64,000 nucleotides of DNA, from NCBI RefSeq assembly GCF_010093595.1, contig NW_022985454.1:285118-349117 (forward strand), given 5' to 3'. The translations under genes were made by a program, and so were the position numbers. The stretch's first letter is position 1, and every line of letters begins with the position of its first letter. Below the pieces are notes generated by a model, which did no database searches, was not told the DNA's origin, and saw nothing but the letters and a program-made list of their open reading frames with translations. Shown here piece after piece: positions 20,019-31,957 of the stretch. Source of the DNA: Mytilinidion resinicola (Eukaryota > Ascomycota > Dothideomycetes > Mytilinidiales > Mytilinidiaceae).

Positions 20019-23000
20019 CTACGCCTCCTCCCCCTCAACCTCCTCCCCCGCCTCCTCCTCAACCTCAACCTCCTCCTCCGGCACCCCCTGATCCTCCTCC
20101 TCCCCCTCCCCGCCCACATCAATAAGATCCTCCACCGCACCCCCACTCTTCTCCAACCTCACCCACTCCTCAAACTCCGGAAACATCTCCTCATCTTCCC
20201 CCGGCACCCCCAACGTCCTCGCAACCTTCACCTTCCCCTCCGTCTCCAGCTGCTTCTTCCACGCATTCGCAATCGCCGGCAGCTTAGACGGAATATACGT
20301 CTGCACAAAGAGCACGGCCTCCGCATACCGCCCCGTCTTCGTCAGCAACGTCGCACAGCCCTCGATATCCTGCAGCTGCCACAGCGCCGCAAACGCGACA
20401 TTGTTGGCGGTCGCGTCCTGCGCGAGGTCCGCGAGCTCGCGGAGCCCCGCCGTGTCGGCCGTGGCCGAGAGGACGAGCAGCAGGCTGCCGAGGTCTTTGG
20501 CGTGCTGGAAGCACTCGCGCGCGAGGGCGACGTCCCACGCCGCGAGGGCGGCATCGCCGACGGTCTTCCACTTGTGTTCCGTGTCCTGCTCGCGCGCGAG
20601 GGTTTGCGCGATGGAGAGGTCGCCGAGGGCGAGGGCGAGGTCGAAGCGGTGCTCCGGATCGGTTGCGACTTTGAGTGCGAGTTCTTTGTAGCCTTGGCCC
20701 TCGAGGAAGCGGGCGATCTTGTTGTTTTGGTCGGCGGGGACGGAGTCGAGGATGGCTTCGGCGGCGTCGAGGTCGCCGCGGAGGACGAGGGTCTGGTACT
20801 CGACGACGGCGAGGGAGAGGGCAAAGGAGACGACATTGACGTCCTTGTCAGCGACGTAGATGCGGGAGTCACGGGGAAGGTAGCCGAGGACGTAGTGGGG
20901 AGAGTCGAAGTGCGAGATGGTGTATGTTTGGTCGCCGACTAGGTAGTTCAGGCGGTTGGTGTTGTTGGTGTAGACGAAGCAGTCTCCAACCCATTGTCCA
21001 GTCCTGACACTCTCGTTGATATCGCAGACGACCTCGAATGCGGACTCGGCGCCGTCTTCGTCAACCTCTCCGGACTGTACGGCAGCTAGGTAATCCTCAC
21101 GTGAATAGCGGAGAACGTAGAAAGTGTCCTCGCATGCGAGGGTGCAGAGTTCACCGCTTTCTGACCAGTATACGCTCTTGGGCTCAACCTCAATACGGCG
21201 GACGAGAGCACCAGTGTCCCTGGATCCGAATTAGCTACATCAGAAATAAATAACAGCTCAACTTACCAATCAAAGAGACCGATTCCTCCCTGGCCCTTGA
21301 CTCCCAAGAGCACACCACCGCTCAAGCCATCCGCGGAGTATCCCACGTTCAGCACGCTTCGCTCTTTGAAGTTTCGGAAAATCTAATCTCATTAGTGAAC
21401 ACTGTACATCAAGCGCAAACAAAGAGGAATGAAGATGATCATACCTTTACGCTCGTTCCTGATTCGCGAATCGCATAGTCCTTGTCGTGCTCCTTCGAAG
21501 CCCAGCAGAAGTCTAAAGCAGATCCGAAAGCCTGATTTCGCAGCGCAAGAGCCGTGTAGATGATGTACTCGCCATCACCGCAAACAGCAACGAAACGGCC
21601 ATTGGGAGAGTGTATTAGCGATTGCGGGTAGCTATTTTTCCCGTTAGCAAAACTATACCACCACCAGCGAATATGAATACGCACATTTCTGTTGATCCCA
21701 AGTCCTTGGTCGGAAGAGTGAGAGTCTCAGCATCCTTCAACTTCTCATTTCCCTTGATCACAGCGGTGAGAATTTCATTATGCCGCGCCCAGATGACCTT
21801 TCCAGATCCATCCCTGTCGAATCAGTTAGCTTTGCGATAAAATGATGAAAGCAGCCCGACTCACATGCTAACAGCAGGTTCTTCCCGTCCCATAGTGACC
21901 ACTACAGCTCCATCATCGAAGCCGAACGCTACACCATTTTTGCCTCTCTGATACGATACACACCACGCGCGCTCCAATCCGTAGTTGAGTGACTGTTCTA
22001 GCCGGTAGGTATTGGCATGCCAGATCTTGACCGTCCCGTCTTCCGAACCTGATATTATGACAGGCAACTCGGGATGATAGCACGCAAACGACACATTTGA
22101 CGTGTGCCCCTCCAGTGTAGCGATCAACGCCTTCGATGTGTAATCCCAGATCTTGATGGTGCGGTCGTCTGAGGTGGTGAGGAGGTATGGCTTGTCCGAT
22201 TGCGGATAGTAGTCGACGTGGTTCACGCCCTTGGTGTCGTGAGCCTCGAGGGAGAAGTTGGGTGTTGAGCTTCCCAGCGACCATATCTTGACGGTGCGAT
22301 CTAGACAGGCGGAGGCGAAGGTGTTGGGGTCCTTAGGGTTGATGGCGAGGCCCATGACATAGTGGGAGTGGCCTTCGAACACTTGGACGCATTTCCAACC
22401 CAGATCCCAATTCCAGAGCTTGATCAGCATGCTGTAACGTTGTCAGCACCGCAAACTAAGAAATGGTGAGAATAAACCTACTCATCTGAAGCTGTGAGAA
22501 CGAAAGGCTTTGAGTGTTAGTAAGAGCTAGAGTCTAGGATTCTCCAGAAATTACCTGTGTAGGATGGACCACAATAGCGCGAATATCTGCTCCGCATCAG
22601 CAAGCCTGTCCCAGCTTCAATTGAGAAACTCCACTCACAGTCTGGATGGGCCTCAAAAGCCGTCACCCTCTCTCCCGTATTGTAGTTGTACACCTATCCC
22701 ACAGCGTCAGCCGCCTTCCAATCTTGAAGCCCCCAGAAATCTCCCCCAATTCCATCCCAGAATCACGTACCCTCAACTGAAAATCATCGGAGCCTGCAAT
22801 CCAGTGTCAGCCAACCTCCCTCTCCATGTCACATCCCTAAACTCACCAGCTACAATCCAATTCTTCCTCGCAATGAACCGTCCCGCGCGCACAGGAACAT
22901 CCGTAAGCTCAAACGTCCGCACAATCTGCTGCGTCGCAAACGACCAGATATGGCAGTGTCCTGCTCGCCCGTCAGCACTCTCGCATAACCCTACACCACC

Positions 23001-23256
23001 GTATCTTCTTATATCCATGACATACCGCTGTACAGCGTCGTGAGAATCCATGGCTCGGTGGGGTGGAAGTCTGGGGGTTGAAGTCAGTCGTCCGGGAGTG
23101 CGTTACGGGGGTGAACTTGGGAAGGTACCGATTCCTATATTGTCGTGTCAGCGCAAGAGCTCTAGCGAAGTAGATTCTGTAGATTGAGTGCAAGGAGAGC
23201 GCACCTTTGACCCTCTCCGACCTAGCAAACAATTGCCTCTTGACGTCTAAGCGCAT
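20019..23256 (-). CDS. SEC27: coatomer subunit beta' (COPI)
   Basis: Thirteen exons on the minus strand: 23205-23256, 23129-23134, 23026-23070, 22847-22960, 22771-22793, 22639-22693, 22555-22586, 22482-22507, 21865-22431, 21685-21813, 21445-21631, 21267-21382, 20019-21219; 850 residues. Begins [23 protein letters not shown] like all beta'-COPs and carries two seven-blade WD40 propellers (repeats such as [34 protein letters not shown] and [10 protein letters not shown]), then an alpha-solenoid and a long Glu-rich C-terminal tail. It is a subunit of the COPI coat that returns cargo from Golgi to ER and binds dilysine signals through the propellers. Length is normal. Exon 2 is only 6 nt (GAATCG). 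The 5' third is unusually intron-dense (eight introns in about 800 bp) while the last 1.2 kb is one exon. Confidence 0.96.
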
Positions 23257-24281
23257 CGTCGCGGCTCACGGTGGGGTTTTGTGGAGAGACGAGACCTCGA
23301 GGCGGCCAGACCAGGCACCGCGGATAGGAATTCGAGGGGCCACTGGATAGGAAGAGAGTACGTTATATCCGTGCGAAGTTTTGAGGAGCGCAGACGTCGT
23401 GGGTGGGGTGGGACAATTGTTCAAAGTATTTCAGTCAATAACGAGGGCGGTCGTGTTGAAGCCACCTTTAGACCCCGGAGACGCCAAGGCCGCTAGAGCG
23501 CTTTCAACATCAATCCCGCCTGGCGTGAGTTTGGAGGGCTTCAGGGGCAAGTATATATCTTCTATAAATGACCTATTCAATAACAGCGTTAGGCTAGATA
23601 TCAAACATCACATCACACACAAGGGCCACGGTTTGTAAGTGAGCATTTCTTTTTTGAATTCTCCCTCAGATTTATATACGTGAGGGGCTGCTACTTCCAT
23701 CTCCACCATCACCACCTACCACAGCTCTCCAGCCATAAACACACCCAATGCAACAAGATGCCCCGCAATCGCTCATCCCCAGAAAAAAATTGTCTGCCCA
23801 TTCCCACCGCGAGCCGAGACAGGTATCTAAGAAGTGAAAGTGCAGTACCATCAAGGGAAATGTGATCGAAAAAAGGACTAATAAAAAGTGCTATGAGAGG
23901 TAGAGGCTTTGATTTGAGTGAGAGTGTGAAAGGAAATTTGTCTGGTTCCGAAGCCACAGTCGCCACCGTGGCGGGCTGGGCTTGGATGGTGGGTGAATCG
24001 CATCGATGCACAAACGTACTAGGAAGTCCTCCGGCGCGACTGAGTTTTCCGCGAAGGAGGTGTGTGGGACAGCCAGGACTCATGCAATGCCCTGAGACGG
24101 GCTGCAAGAGTATGCACTGGCCTAGTTGGCGAAAACGTCCCAGACATGAAAAGAAAATCAAAATACATCGGTGCTCGTCCAATGCCCCGTCTGAGCTACA
24201 TATAATACAGTACACATGGCCTCGTGTATAGGGTAGTGCGAGCTATCCGTTGTCGTCCAAATAAGGAGCTCGGGGTTGGGG
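23257..24281. other. intergenic
   Basis: Upstream flank of SEC27 and 3' flank of the mucin gene. Short frames on both strands only; no gene seen. Confidence 0.5.
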
Positions 24282-27200
24282 TTAATTCCAACCAAGAGAG
24301 TTTTCTGCCATTACTGGCGCAGAGATTTGCTGCGTTCGCACGCTTCGTCCATTGCTACTCCCGCTGCCCCTGCTGTCGCGACCACCAGGAGTCGATCGTC
24401 CCGCGCCACGGCCTCCAGCCATCCAAGCAGCTCCCATAGGAGAGGCGCTGTTACGATTGCTGGCGGTTGGAACAGAGCTGGCCCGTTGATGTGAGACTCT
24501 CTTATTCCTGTATCTGCGGGCGACAAAGAACATGGCAGCACCGTATGCAGCGGCACCAGCAACGGCACCCAGACCGATGTAGACGCTGGTCGCTTTAACA
24601 GGTTGACTCTCATTCTTGCCCATCGGGCCATCGTCTCCGTAGCCACCAGTAGCAGTTGCTGATGCACCTCCTGACTGAGTCGGGCTGCCATCAACAGGGA
24701 GAGGCCCTGCCCGAAGAGGGATGCCAGTGTTGATGAGGGACGTCAAGGCGTTCACAGTGTCGTTCTTGTTGTTCCATAGGAGATCCGGTGGGTTGTTCAT
24801 CTGAGGCAAAAGCACGTCGAACAGATCGTTCGGAATGTAGAACAGCGCCAAAGTCGTGACGAACCCAAGAGATCGGGTGGTGTCATAAGGCTTGAGGGTG
24901 CTCATAACAACTTGGTCCGGCGAGATTCCAACGGCGTAAGCAACAGCCTCCGGTATGTAGACGAAGAGTTGATTAGACGCATCCTGAGATGTGAGCACAA
25001 AGTTGAAGTTGAGCGGCCACTTGAAACCAAACTCGCACAGCGTGGTGTTCGCTGGCTGAGGCTTGATGATTCCGTCTGGAGGTCTGATGATCTGCGGCAT
25101 TCCAGAAGGCATTCCGCTCATCTTGGCAGTAGGCGCACCGGCTGTAGTTGGCTCCATGGCAATGCTCGTTGGTACTACGAAAGCAGTCGCCGAGTCTGTC
25201 CCCGTTGGCAAGATCGTGTGTGGCGCGAAGGTGAACACCGGAAGCTCTGAAGTCGACGTAGGAATCGCGGATGGAGCTTCGTAAGTTTGCGATGTAGCTG
25301 AAGTGATTGGCACTGGGATCACCGGGGTCGTTGCATTCGCGGTAGTTGGAGGAGCAGATACGGGGAGAGATGAAGGAATGGAGGTATCAACAGCAGTTGA
25401 CGGAGTGAGAGCGGTTGATGGAGTGACAGAGGTGTCAACACCGGTACCAACAGCGGTGGATGTGGTCCCATCGGATGAAGTCGACGGTGGGAAGACCCCA
25501 CTTGGGACCGACGTGGGGACGGGTAGAGACGAAATGTCTGATGTGGTGATCGGGGCCGTGGGAGCCGTGCCAGGATATGAGGTAACCCCAGAGACAACAG
25601 ATGAGATCAAGGAGGAAATGTCGCTTGTGAGCGGAATGACCACGCTGCCTGTTGGAGTAGGGAGAACTGAGCCCAGTTCGGTTCCCACGCTGCTTAAGAT
25701 GCTCGAAATCGGAGCTGTTCCTCCAATGGCACTGGAAAGGTAGCTGGAGAGGTCAGGAGCGGATGTGGGCACCAAAGTGGCAACATCAGATGTCAAAGCG
25801 GACACGACGCTAGATATTCCAGATGGGAGTGGCTCAACAATGCTACCTACAACGCTAGTAACGCCCGAGACAACGGAGCTGAGAACGCTCGCGAGTGGGT
25901 CAGGTGGGGCGGTGGTAACGGGACCGCTGTCTGTGCCAGTGACAGTCACTCCGGCTGATGGGAGTATACCACTGCCAGTCGGGTCAAGAACAGATTGAAG
26001 ACCAGAGACTGCGGAAGAGAGAATCGAGCCCAGCGGGTCACCGATCGTTGGAGTGGCCTCAGGCGATGCTGTATCATCGGTGGACGTTGGGAGCGTAATG
26101 TCAGTCGAAGTTGGGGCATCCGTGATTCCAAGAGCGGTAGTCAGACCAACAATGATACCGGTGGGTTCCGAGACACTGTCAGTAGTCGTAATTGAGTCCG
26201 CTGAAGTTGTAGGAGTGACCACTAATGGCGGCAAAAGCCCAGTAGATCCAATCACATCGGGGATTGACGAAGGCAAAAGCTGGAACGAATCCGAGGCGGT
26301 AGGCACAAGAATCGACAGCAGTGGCAGGACACCGGTTGACGTGGCGCCAGTATCCGGAGCTGAAGTGGGAGTGTCTGATGAGGTCTCCGTCTGGACCAGA
26401 GGCACCTCCAGGCTTGACGCTAAAGTTGGGAGAGCTATCGAGCTCAGAACATCACCAGTAGAGGCAAGATCAGGAACTGAAGTCGGGAGAACGATGATGC
26501 TTGGAATGTCGCCAGTGGAGGCAATGTCCGGAACTGAAGTCGGGAGAATGATGATGCTTGGGATGTCGCCGGTAGAGGCAACATCAGGCGCAGAAGTTGG
26601 GATGACTACCGAGCTTGGCAACAGATCTGTGGAGCTGGCATCGGGCGCTGATGTCGGGATGACTACCGAACTTGGCAATAAACCAGTTGAACCCAGGTCA
26701 GGGACAGAAGTCGGGAGGACTATGATGCTTGGAATGTCGCCAGTAGAGGCAACGTCAGGCGCAGAAGTTGGGATGACTATAGAGCTTGGCAACAGGTCAG
26801 ACACTGAAGTCGGGATGACTATCGAGCTTGGCAACAAATCTGTGGAGCTGGCATCGGGCGCTGAAGTTGGGATGACTATCGAGCTTGGGAAGCCTCCGGT
26901 GGATGCGACATAAGACGTCGTCGTAGCGTCGACGCTGTCAGAAGTTGTGGAAGAATCGGTGGAGTCCGAAGACGTCGAGGAATCTTCAGGAATCGGTGGC
27001 GGCGGGGTATACAGCGAGACGGACGATGAGCTCGACGACCAGCTCGATGAAACCGTAGTTCCAAAGGGTATGTGGACCTCCGTCACTGTTGTCGATGAGG
27101 CTGAATCTGAGCTGGTGGAGGACGGTGAAGAGGGGCTGTTGAGCAAGCTCTCAAAGAAGGATGTCAAGTCGTCTGAGCCGGAGCCCGTACCCTGCTGCCT

Positions 27201-27434
27201 CGAACTCAATTTTTGTTGAGATTCCGGTAAATCGGATGTCGTGGACGAAGACACGGTTGAAGTCGCGGGTACCGTACTATTGGTGACAATCTGGCGCTTG
27301 ATACTGCGGGGAAAGTAGTACCGTGGTTTGTCTGTCTTCTGGGGCGCTGGCATGGCCTCGGCGGTGGCTAACAAGGGTCCCGATATCGAGGCCAGAGCGA
27401 GGGCCGCCGCCCATATTGTGGTGGAATGACGCAT
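24282..27434 (-). CDS. msb2: Msb2-like signalling mucin
   Basis: A single-exon frame of 1050 residues. Residues 1-26 are a signal peptide; a dibasic KR (46-47) could be a processing site. Residues about 50-780 are Ser/Thr/Pro-rich with tandem repeats, as expected for a heavily O-glycosylated stalk. About 790-925 form a conserved extracellular domain (VYIPEAVAYAVGI, LKPYDTTRSLGFVTTLALFYIPNDL) that matches the Hkr1/Msb2 homology region. One transmembrane helix lies at about 950-973, followed by RRYRNKR and a 77-residue Gly/Arg/Ser-rich cytoplasmic tail. Msb2 proteins sense surface or osmotic cues at the plasma membrane and feed Cdc42 and the Fus3/Kss1-type MAP kinase cascade, controlling appressorium formation in plant pathogens. 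The extracellular domain supports the assignment; orthology to a given Msb2 is inferred. Confidence 0.82.
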   Translation of the reverse strand: MRHSTTIWAAALALASISGPLLATAEAMPAPQKTDKPRYYFPRSIKRQIVTNSTVPATSTVSSSTTSDLPESQQKLSSRQQGTGSGSDDLTSFFESLLNSPSSPSSTSSDSASSTTVTEVHIPFGTTVSSSWSSSSSSVSLYTPPPPIPEDSSTSSDSTDSSTTSDSVDATTTSYVASTGGFPSSIVIPTSAPDASSTDLLPSSIVIPTSVSDLLPSSIVIPTSAPDVASTGDIPSIIVLPTSVPDLGSTGLLPSSVVIPTSAPDASSTDLLPSSVVIPTSAPDVASTGDIPSIIILPTSVPDIASTGDIPSIIVLPTSVPDLASTGDVLSSIALPTLASSLEVPLVQTETSSDTPTSAPDTGATSTGVLPLLSILVPTASDSFQLLPSSIPDVIGSTGLLPPLVVTPTTSADSITTTDSVSEPTGIIVGLTTALGITDAPTSTDITLPTSTDDTASPEATPTIGDPLGSILSSAVSGLQSVLDPTGSGILPSAGVTVTGTDSGPVTTAPPDPLASVLSSVVSGVTSVVGSIVEPLPSGISSVVSALTSDVATLVPTSAPDLSSYLSSAIGGTAPISSILSSVGTELGSVLPTPTGSVVIPLTSDISSLISSVVSGVTSYPGTAPTAPITTSDISSLPVPTSVPSGVFPPSTSSDGTTSTAVGTGVDTSVTPSTALTPSTAVDTSIPSSLPVSAPPTTANATTPVIPVPITSATSQTYEAPSAIPTSTSELPVFTFAPHTILPTGTDSATAFVVPTSIAMEPTTAGAPTAKMSGMPSGMPQIIRPPDGIIKPQPANTTLCEFGFKWPLNFNFVLTSQDASNQLFVYIPEAVAYAVGISPDQVVMSTLKPYDTTRSLGFVTTLALFYIPNDLFDVLLPQMNNPPDLLWNNKNDTVNALTSLINTGIPLRAGPLPVDGSPTQSGGASATATGGYGDDGPMGKNESQPVKATSVYIGLGAVAGAAAYGAAMFFVARRYRNKRVSHQRASSVPTASNRNSASPMGAAWMAGGRGAGRSTPGGRDSRGSGSSNGRSVRTQQISAPVMAENSLGWN
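25740..26920 (-). repeat. tandem repeats in the mucin coding region
   Basis: Within the mucin gene, about a dozen units of the type SSIVIPTSAPDxASTGD/LLP follow one another (densest at 26390-26910), with mixed unit lengths because a few units are shortened. The units differ mainly at Asp/Ser/Gly positions. Copy number in such repeats often varies between strains. Confidence 0.8.
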
Positions 27435-29596
27435 TTTGGATCAGTATTATCAAACAGTCTGCATAAAGGTTCCGTCTAGGAGGATTGAAGGGTATCTCGA
27501 GGCGCGTCCGAGGGGACGTGTCTTTGACTGTTAGCGGATATCGAGGATCGAGGTGAGAGACACGTACTGTCAGGGCTGAGGTATAAACGAGTGTACTTGA
27601 CGAATCAAGGAAATGAGTGGATCTGGAATTGACACGTTAGTTTGTGTTTTGCGAGGAAACGGTACGGTGAAGTTGACGGGAAATTGTCGGGTCGGCGCGG
27701 AGACTCTCCGGGCTCGCAGGGAAACATACATAGACTGTCAAGGCAGCTATTCGAAGACCAAGTCTCTGGGTAGAGTTGGTGATGCCGAAGGAAGTAACAG
27801 GGCCAGACAGACTACGCCGTCATCTTCGATGACTTCGCAGGGTGCTCTAGTGCAGTGAAGGATTGCGCGTTGCACAGGATCGGCGGCCGAGTCTAAGTGC
27901 TGTCGTCTGGCACAATTCGCCAGCTCGCAACAATGGATCTCAGTTGCGACTCGCGTGGCTAACCGGACAAAGGAGCGATCAGTGTTCCTAAATTCTGAAC
28001 AAAGGCGCTTGCGCGAATTGTCCAGGGGCAACAGAAAGGCGTTATCCGATTATAGGTCACGGCTCTCGGGGTGCGTCTTTGTTACGACGTCGAGGTGAAG
28101 TCGGCTTGGCGCGTGTTGGCGGCGACGGTCGCGACGGCGAGTAGCGGGATTGAGAGGGGCGGCGAAATGAGTGTCGTGGACGTCACGCAGGCGACGGTCC
28201 GAAGGGTGTTTGTGAAGTAGCGGCACGAATAAGACGGTCAAAAGAACGGCGGTGTCCACTAGGAACGGGCGGGAATGAGCGTGGGCGAAGGAAGGGGCTG
28301 AGCGGGAGAGCGGCAGAGGAAGACGTTCGGACTGCGACGGCGGGGAGGGCGTTCGCACTGCAATTCGGTTGTTGGGCAGTGGGACGGATCCGGTCGAGGA
28401 TTGTCGTGAGAGGGCGGCGGAGGGAGAGGAGGGCGAGGTGGTGAGGTTGGCGAGGCGGACGAGGTGAGATGGAAGAAGGGGTGGAGCGCTGGGCCCGCGA
28501 GATTGCTAGCGGCTGCACTACGGGTATTCCCTGTAGGACGGGCGTACCTTGCGCGGGCAGCTTCATAAAACGGCCAGCATAAGCCGACGCAGCGGGCACA
28601 ACGAGCGCGCCAGAGGGCAGCCGATAGTCGATAGTCGATAGCGCCGGTGCGAAAGGGGCGTCTACGAGGAGTCGACATACGCAGCGGACATGCCGCGCCC
28701 TCACACGAGCACAAACGCGATCAGCAGGCTCCCTCGAGACACGAAACAGAGGGCAGCGTGCGACGGCCGTCCTGCTCACCGTCTGCACTTGTCTGCGCTG
28801 GCGGGCGAGCAGAAGAGCCTGGCGGCTTCTTCTGCGCGGCACGCCAGCCGGTGTTTGAAGTCTTCGGGCAATTTCCCTGTATCCCGCGCCCGGCCAATAG
28901 CACGAGCGCAGAACGCCTCTAAAAAGCGGGCCCCCGTCGTCAATTCTTGGGCGCAGTTTCGCAATTCATTTGGGGGAGCCGCTGGCTGCTTCAACCCTCC
29001 GCCGGCCGCCTCCCGTCGCCACCACCATCAAACACCTGCGAACGCATCTCGGTCGGCTGGGGAAGAGCGGCATTCTTATTTCTGCGCCCGAGCTGCGCGA
29101 CTCGCCGCCGCCGGGGAGACACCAGAGTGTCCATGCGGATTTCTGCATCGCCGTGCAACGTCGCCGTGAGACTCACAAGGCTGGCTGCGGGCCCATTTAT
29201 CGACAGATGCAGCCACAGGGAGACTGTAAATTGTGTGCATCGCCGGGCACCGCGCGGGACGCGGGACACTGGACGTCTAGGGCAGGGCCCGGCCGGGCTG
29301 CTGACTTTGCGGCCCTGTTCCTGAACCCTCGCTGCTCGCCGCAACGGGGGTCTGCAGCCGCCCACTTCTATGCCTCTCCGCTCATCCCTTGTCGCAAAGT
29401 TCCTTTCTCACTTGCTTTGGCTTCTTCATTGCACTGCCTTGCTGCTCCGCACATTCGCTGCTCGTAAGTGGCCGTGATGCAGCCGGCGTGTCTCTGCGTC
29501 ATGCTGTCTGCAATGCAACGCGTCGTCTGAGCCGCGTTCTCCTTCCCGCCAACCATTCCACTTCCGCGGTCAGCCTACCTCCTACAATACCAGCCT
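27435..29596. other. long GC-rich 5' flank of the mucin gene, no gene seen
   Basis: About 2.1 kb with many overlapping long open frames on both strands in 28.0-29.5 kb. These reflect high GC; none has a recognisable motif or start context. A long regulated promoter or leader is possible for a signalling gene. Confidence 0.5.
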
Positions 29597-29716
29597 GTAC
29601 ACTCTCCCCCCCGGTACGGACTGGACACCACCGTGCGTAGAACAGGGAATTTTACATACAAAAACCCTTCTTTTGCGCACGGCGGTGTCCAGTCCGTACA
29701 GGGGGGGAGAGTGTAC
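29597..29716. repeat. fold-back (inverted-repeat) element, 120 bp
   Basis: Arms 29597-29637 and 29676-29716 are near-perfect inverted copies of about 41 bp (two mismatches), starting GTACACTCTCCCCCCC and including GGACTGGACACC. The 38-nt centre is AT-rich. Predicted as a very strong hairpin; possibly a tiny MITE or a palindromic relic. Confidence 0.8.
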
Positions 29717-31463
29717 GAGCTCCTAGGATTTAGTGGGACATCTAGCTTGCGCTAGCCCGGATCGGGCATTGCCGCTTTTAGTCGCCGAAAAGCTTCGCTC
29801 GTCCCATGCTTGCCGAGCTTCCTCTTTTTGCCTGCTCTTCGCTTCAACCGTTTCATCTGATCGTTCCGAGCCTTCATCGTCTTCTTCTCGCCCTTCTCCA
29901 TGTTTCAGCAGCACCTTTAGAGCTACGACGACGGCTGCTTCCGTCGCAATCGTCGAAACCTTTTCAGCACAGTTCGTCTCCGTGCTTTGGGCAAGAAGCA
30001 TGAAACCGCATCTATCACTGCCGGATCAATCGAGCGTCGGAGTCCGATCATAGGGCCGGCAGTTCACCAGCAGTACAGCGTGTACTGTATGTACATGTAC
30101 AAGGAATGATCACTTCCATCACCTTGATCACCTTGCCGCAGAGGTGCGAGGCCACGCGGACCTTCAAAGAAGTATCAATCTCACGAGCACTGTAGAGCTA
30201 TCCTATCGAGCTGCTCATGATAGCGACAAGCGCCATTCGGTCTCACCGTACGAATACGAAAGGCGTTGGCCAGAGCCGAAATGGCGCGTGGAAAGAGTTT
30301 GTCGTCTTCTTGAAACGAATGCTCCAAGACAACCCTGCTACCGTCGCACTGTCCTCACTTCTAAGTTGGCTTTCTTGCCTAGATCTCATGCTCTGTGTTA
30401 CAGGATAAAAATACGTTCCTTTCCTTCACACAATAAACTAAGCGCTGCGCATATGCATGGTAGCACATGTGCGTCTACCTCATCATCCTCGGCCTAGTCG
30501 CAACCCCGCATTCAATATAAACGGCCAAGCATGAATGCGGCAGTAGTCTCCATGAGTACAGCAACATGCACACGCTTCCGTCTGCCAATAAATGTACACT
30601 GCAGAAACGTGGCAATAGTTACCGATTTTGGATACCTAATGCACAAATTCGTCTATTCCTCTACCACTAAGTCCCATCTATACCTAACAGACTAAGTTTA
30701 GGTGTGCGCCTGCATACCCCCCATTGCCAAGTCATTCCAGAAGCTATCACTGCCCTTTCTGAGCGCTTTTCTCGAATGCTGCGGCGAGGATGCCGCATCA
30801 TGACAGCGTCTTGGCATCGGCCCCTCACGTCCTCCCTCGATCAATCCACGACGTGGGCCGGACTTCGAATCGCATCATCACCATGTCGTTTCTTTCGCTG
30901 TTCTGAGGAGGCCGCGCAAGCTGCTGAGTGCTCATCCACTGGGCGTCATCCTTGCATGTGAATTAGCTGACTGACACCCCATAGCGAGAACTTCGCCCTC
31001 TCTGTCAAGTGGAGGCGGTGATATCAGGCCTGCCTCTGTCAACGGCCCCCGAAAGAAGTTGAGGACGGTCTGGTATCCCTCAGCGTAATTGGGATCATGC
31101 ACCTGGCGGTTCCATCTACCCGCATGGCGGAGCTCTTCCACTAAAAGACGACTTTTCCCTTGCATCAAGCTCGCATTGACTGTTTCTTATGGGAACTCGA
31201 TTGCTTCAGTGCACTAGAACTTGCCACTTTTCCCTTTTACCGCCTTAGCCGGCGTCAGTATGGAATGTTGGTGGCGTTGTGTGGCATCTGTAGCCATCGG
31301 GATGCCACTTCCGCGGTTTTTCTGCTCACCTACCACTCAAGCAATGTCGTCTTCCCAAGTACCGCACTTATTTCCGTCGATTCCTTCATTCTCGAGGTGG
31401 TGATTACCTGGAGCACGTCGCCATTGTACACAAACATAGTCAAAGAGGTCGGTAAAAACACCG
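29717..31463. other. gene-poor stretch
   Basis: No supported gene. A 92-codon minus-strand frame with ATG at 30001 has Glu/Lys-rich helical composition but no motif. Confidence 0.45.
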
Positions 31464-31688
31464 TACCAATACATAAGTTTGGGCACTCCTTGCAGCTGCT
31501 TGGAGTAGCCCATTAAGCTTTAGAAACTCGAACTGCAATGTAGAGGTCAACACAGTGGATATTAGACTACCTTTCAACTGCTTAAAGACATGTTAGCTAG
31601 GACACTCTTTACAGTAGTATCAAGAGAGCAAGAGTGGAGCCGGAGCTGTCATATATCGGTGTGCCCAATCTTATAACCTAGTACTGTA
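31464..31688 (-). mobile_element. TA-flanked MITE, copy 2
   Basis: 225 bp with well-kept terminal inverted repeats: left ATAAGTTTGGGCAC and right, on the other strand, ATAAGATTGGGCAC, with TA at both outer ends and outer GTACTAGGTT. The core (GACACTCTTTACAGTAGTATCAAGAG) is the reverse of the family core. Confidence 0.75.
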
Positions 31689-31780
31689 ATGCTACCAGCT
31701 TGAAACCTCTCCCAGCTCCACGAACCAGGGAAACGGTGATTGAAAAACTCCAATACGTTCCCAAAAACTAAAACATCATG

Positions 31781-31957
31781 TGCAGAACTAGGTCATAACT
31801 TTGAGCATACGGATATATCACTGCTTTGGCTCCATTCTTGCTCGATCGACACCACCGTGGGGAACACCCTAGCTAGCAGATATTAGCTTCGTCTAAAGCC
31901 TATTAGGGTACCCCAAGCAGTTGCAAGAAGCTTCCAGACTTATGTCCTAGTACTGTA
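31781..31957 (+). mobile_element. TA-flanked MITE, copy 3 (internally deleted)
   Basis: 177 bp. Left end GAACTAGGTCATAA and right end TTATGTCCTAGTACTGTA are inverted copies. The middle lacks about 45 bp relative to the 229-bp copy at 40081. Confidence 0.75.

Noticed and set aside
28183..29467. Several 120-219-codon frames on both strands
   Set aside because: GC-driven open frames overlapping each other without motif or start context.
29723..30001. 92-codon minus-strand frame, Glu/Lys-rich
   Set aside because: Composition is suggestive, but there is no homologue that I recognise and no promoter signal.
31160..31516. 118-codon plus-strand frame
   Set aside because: Runs into a MITE copy; no domain.
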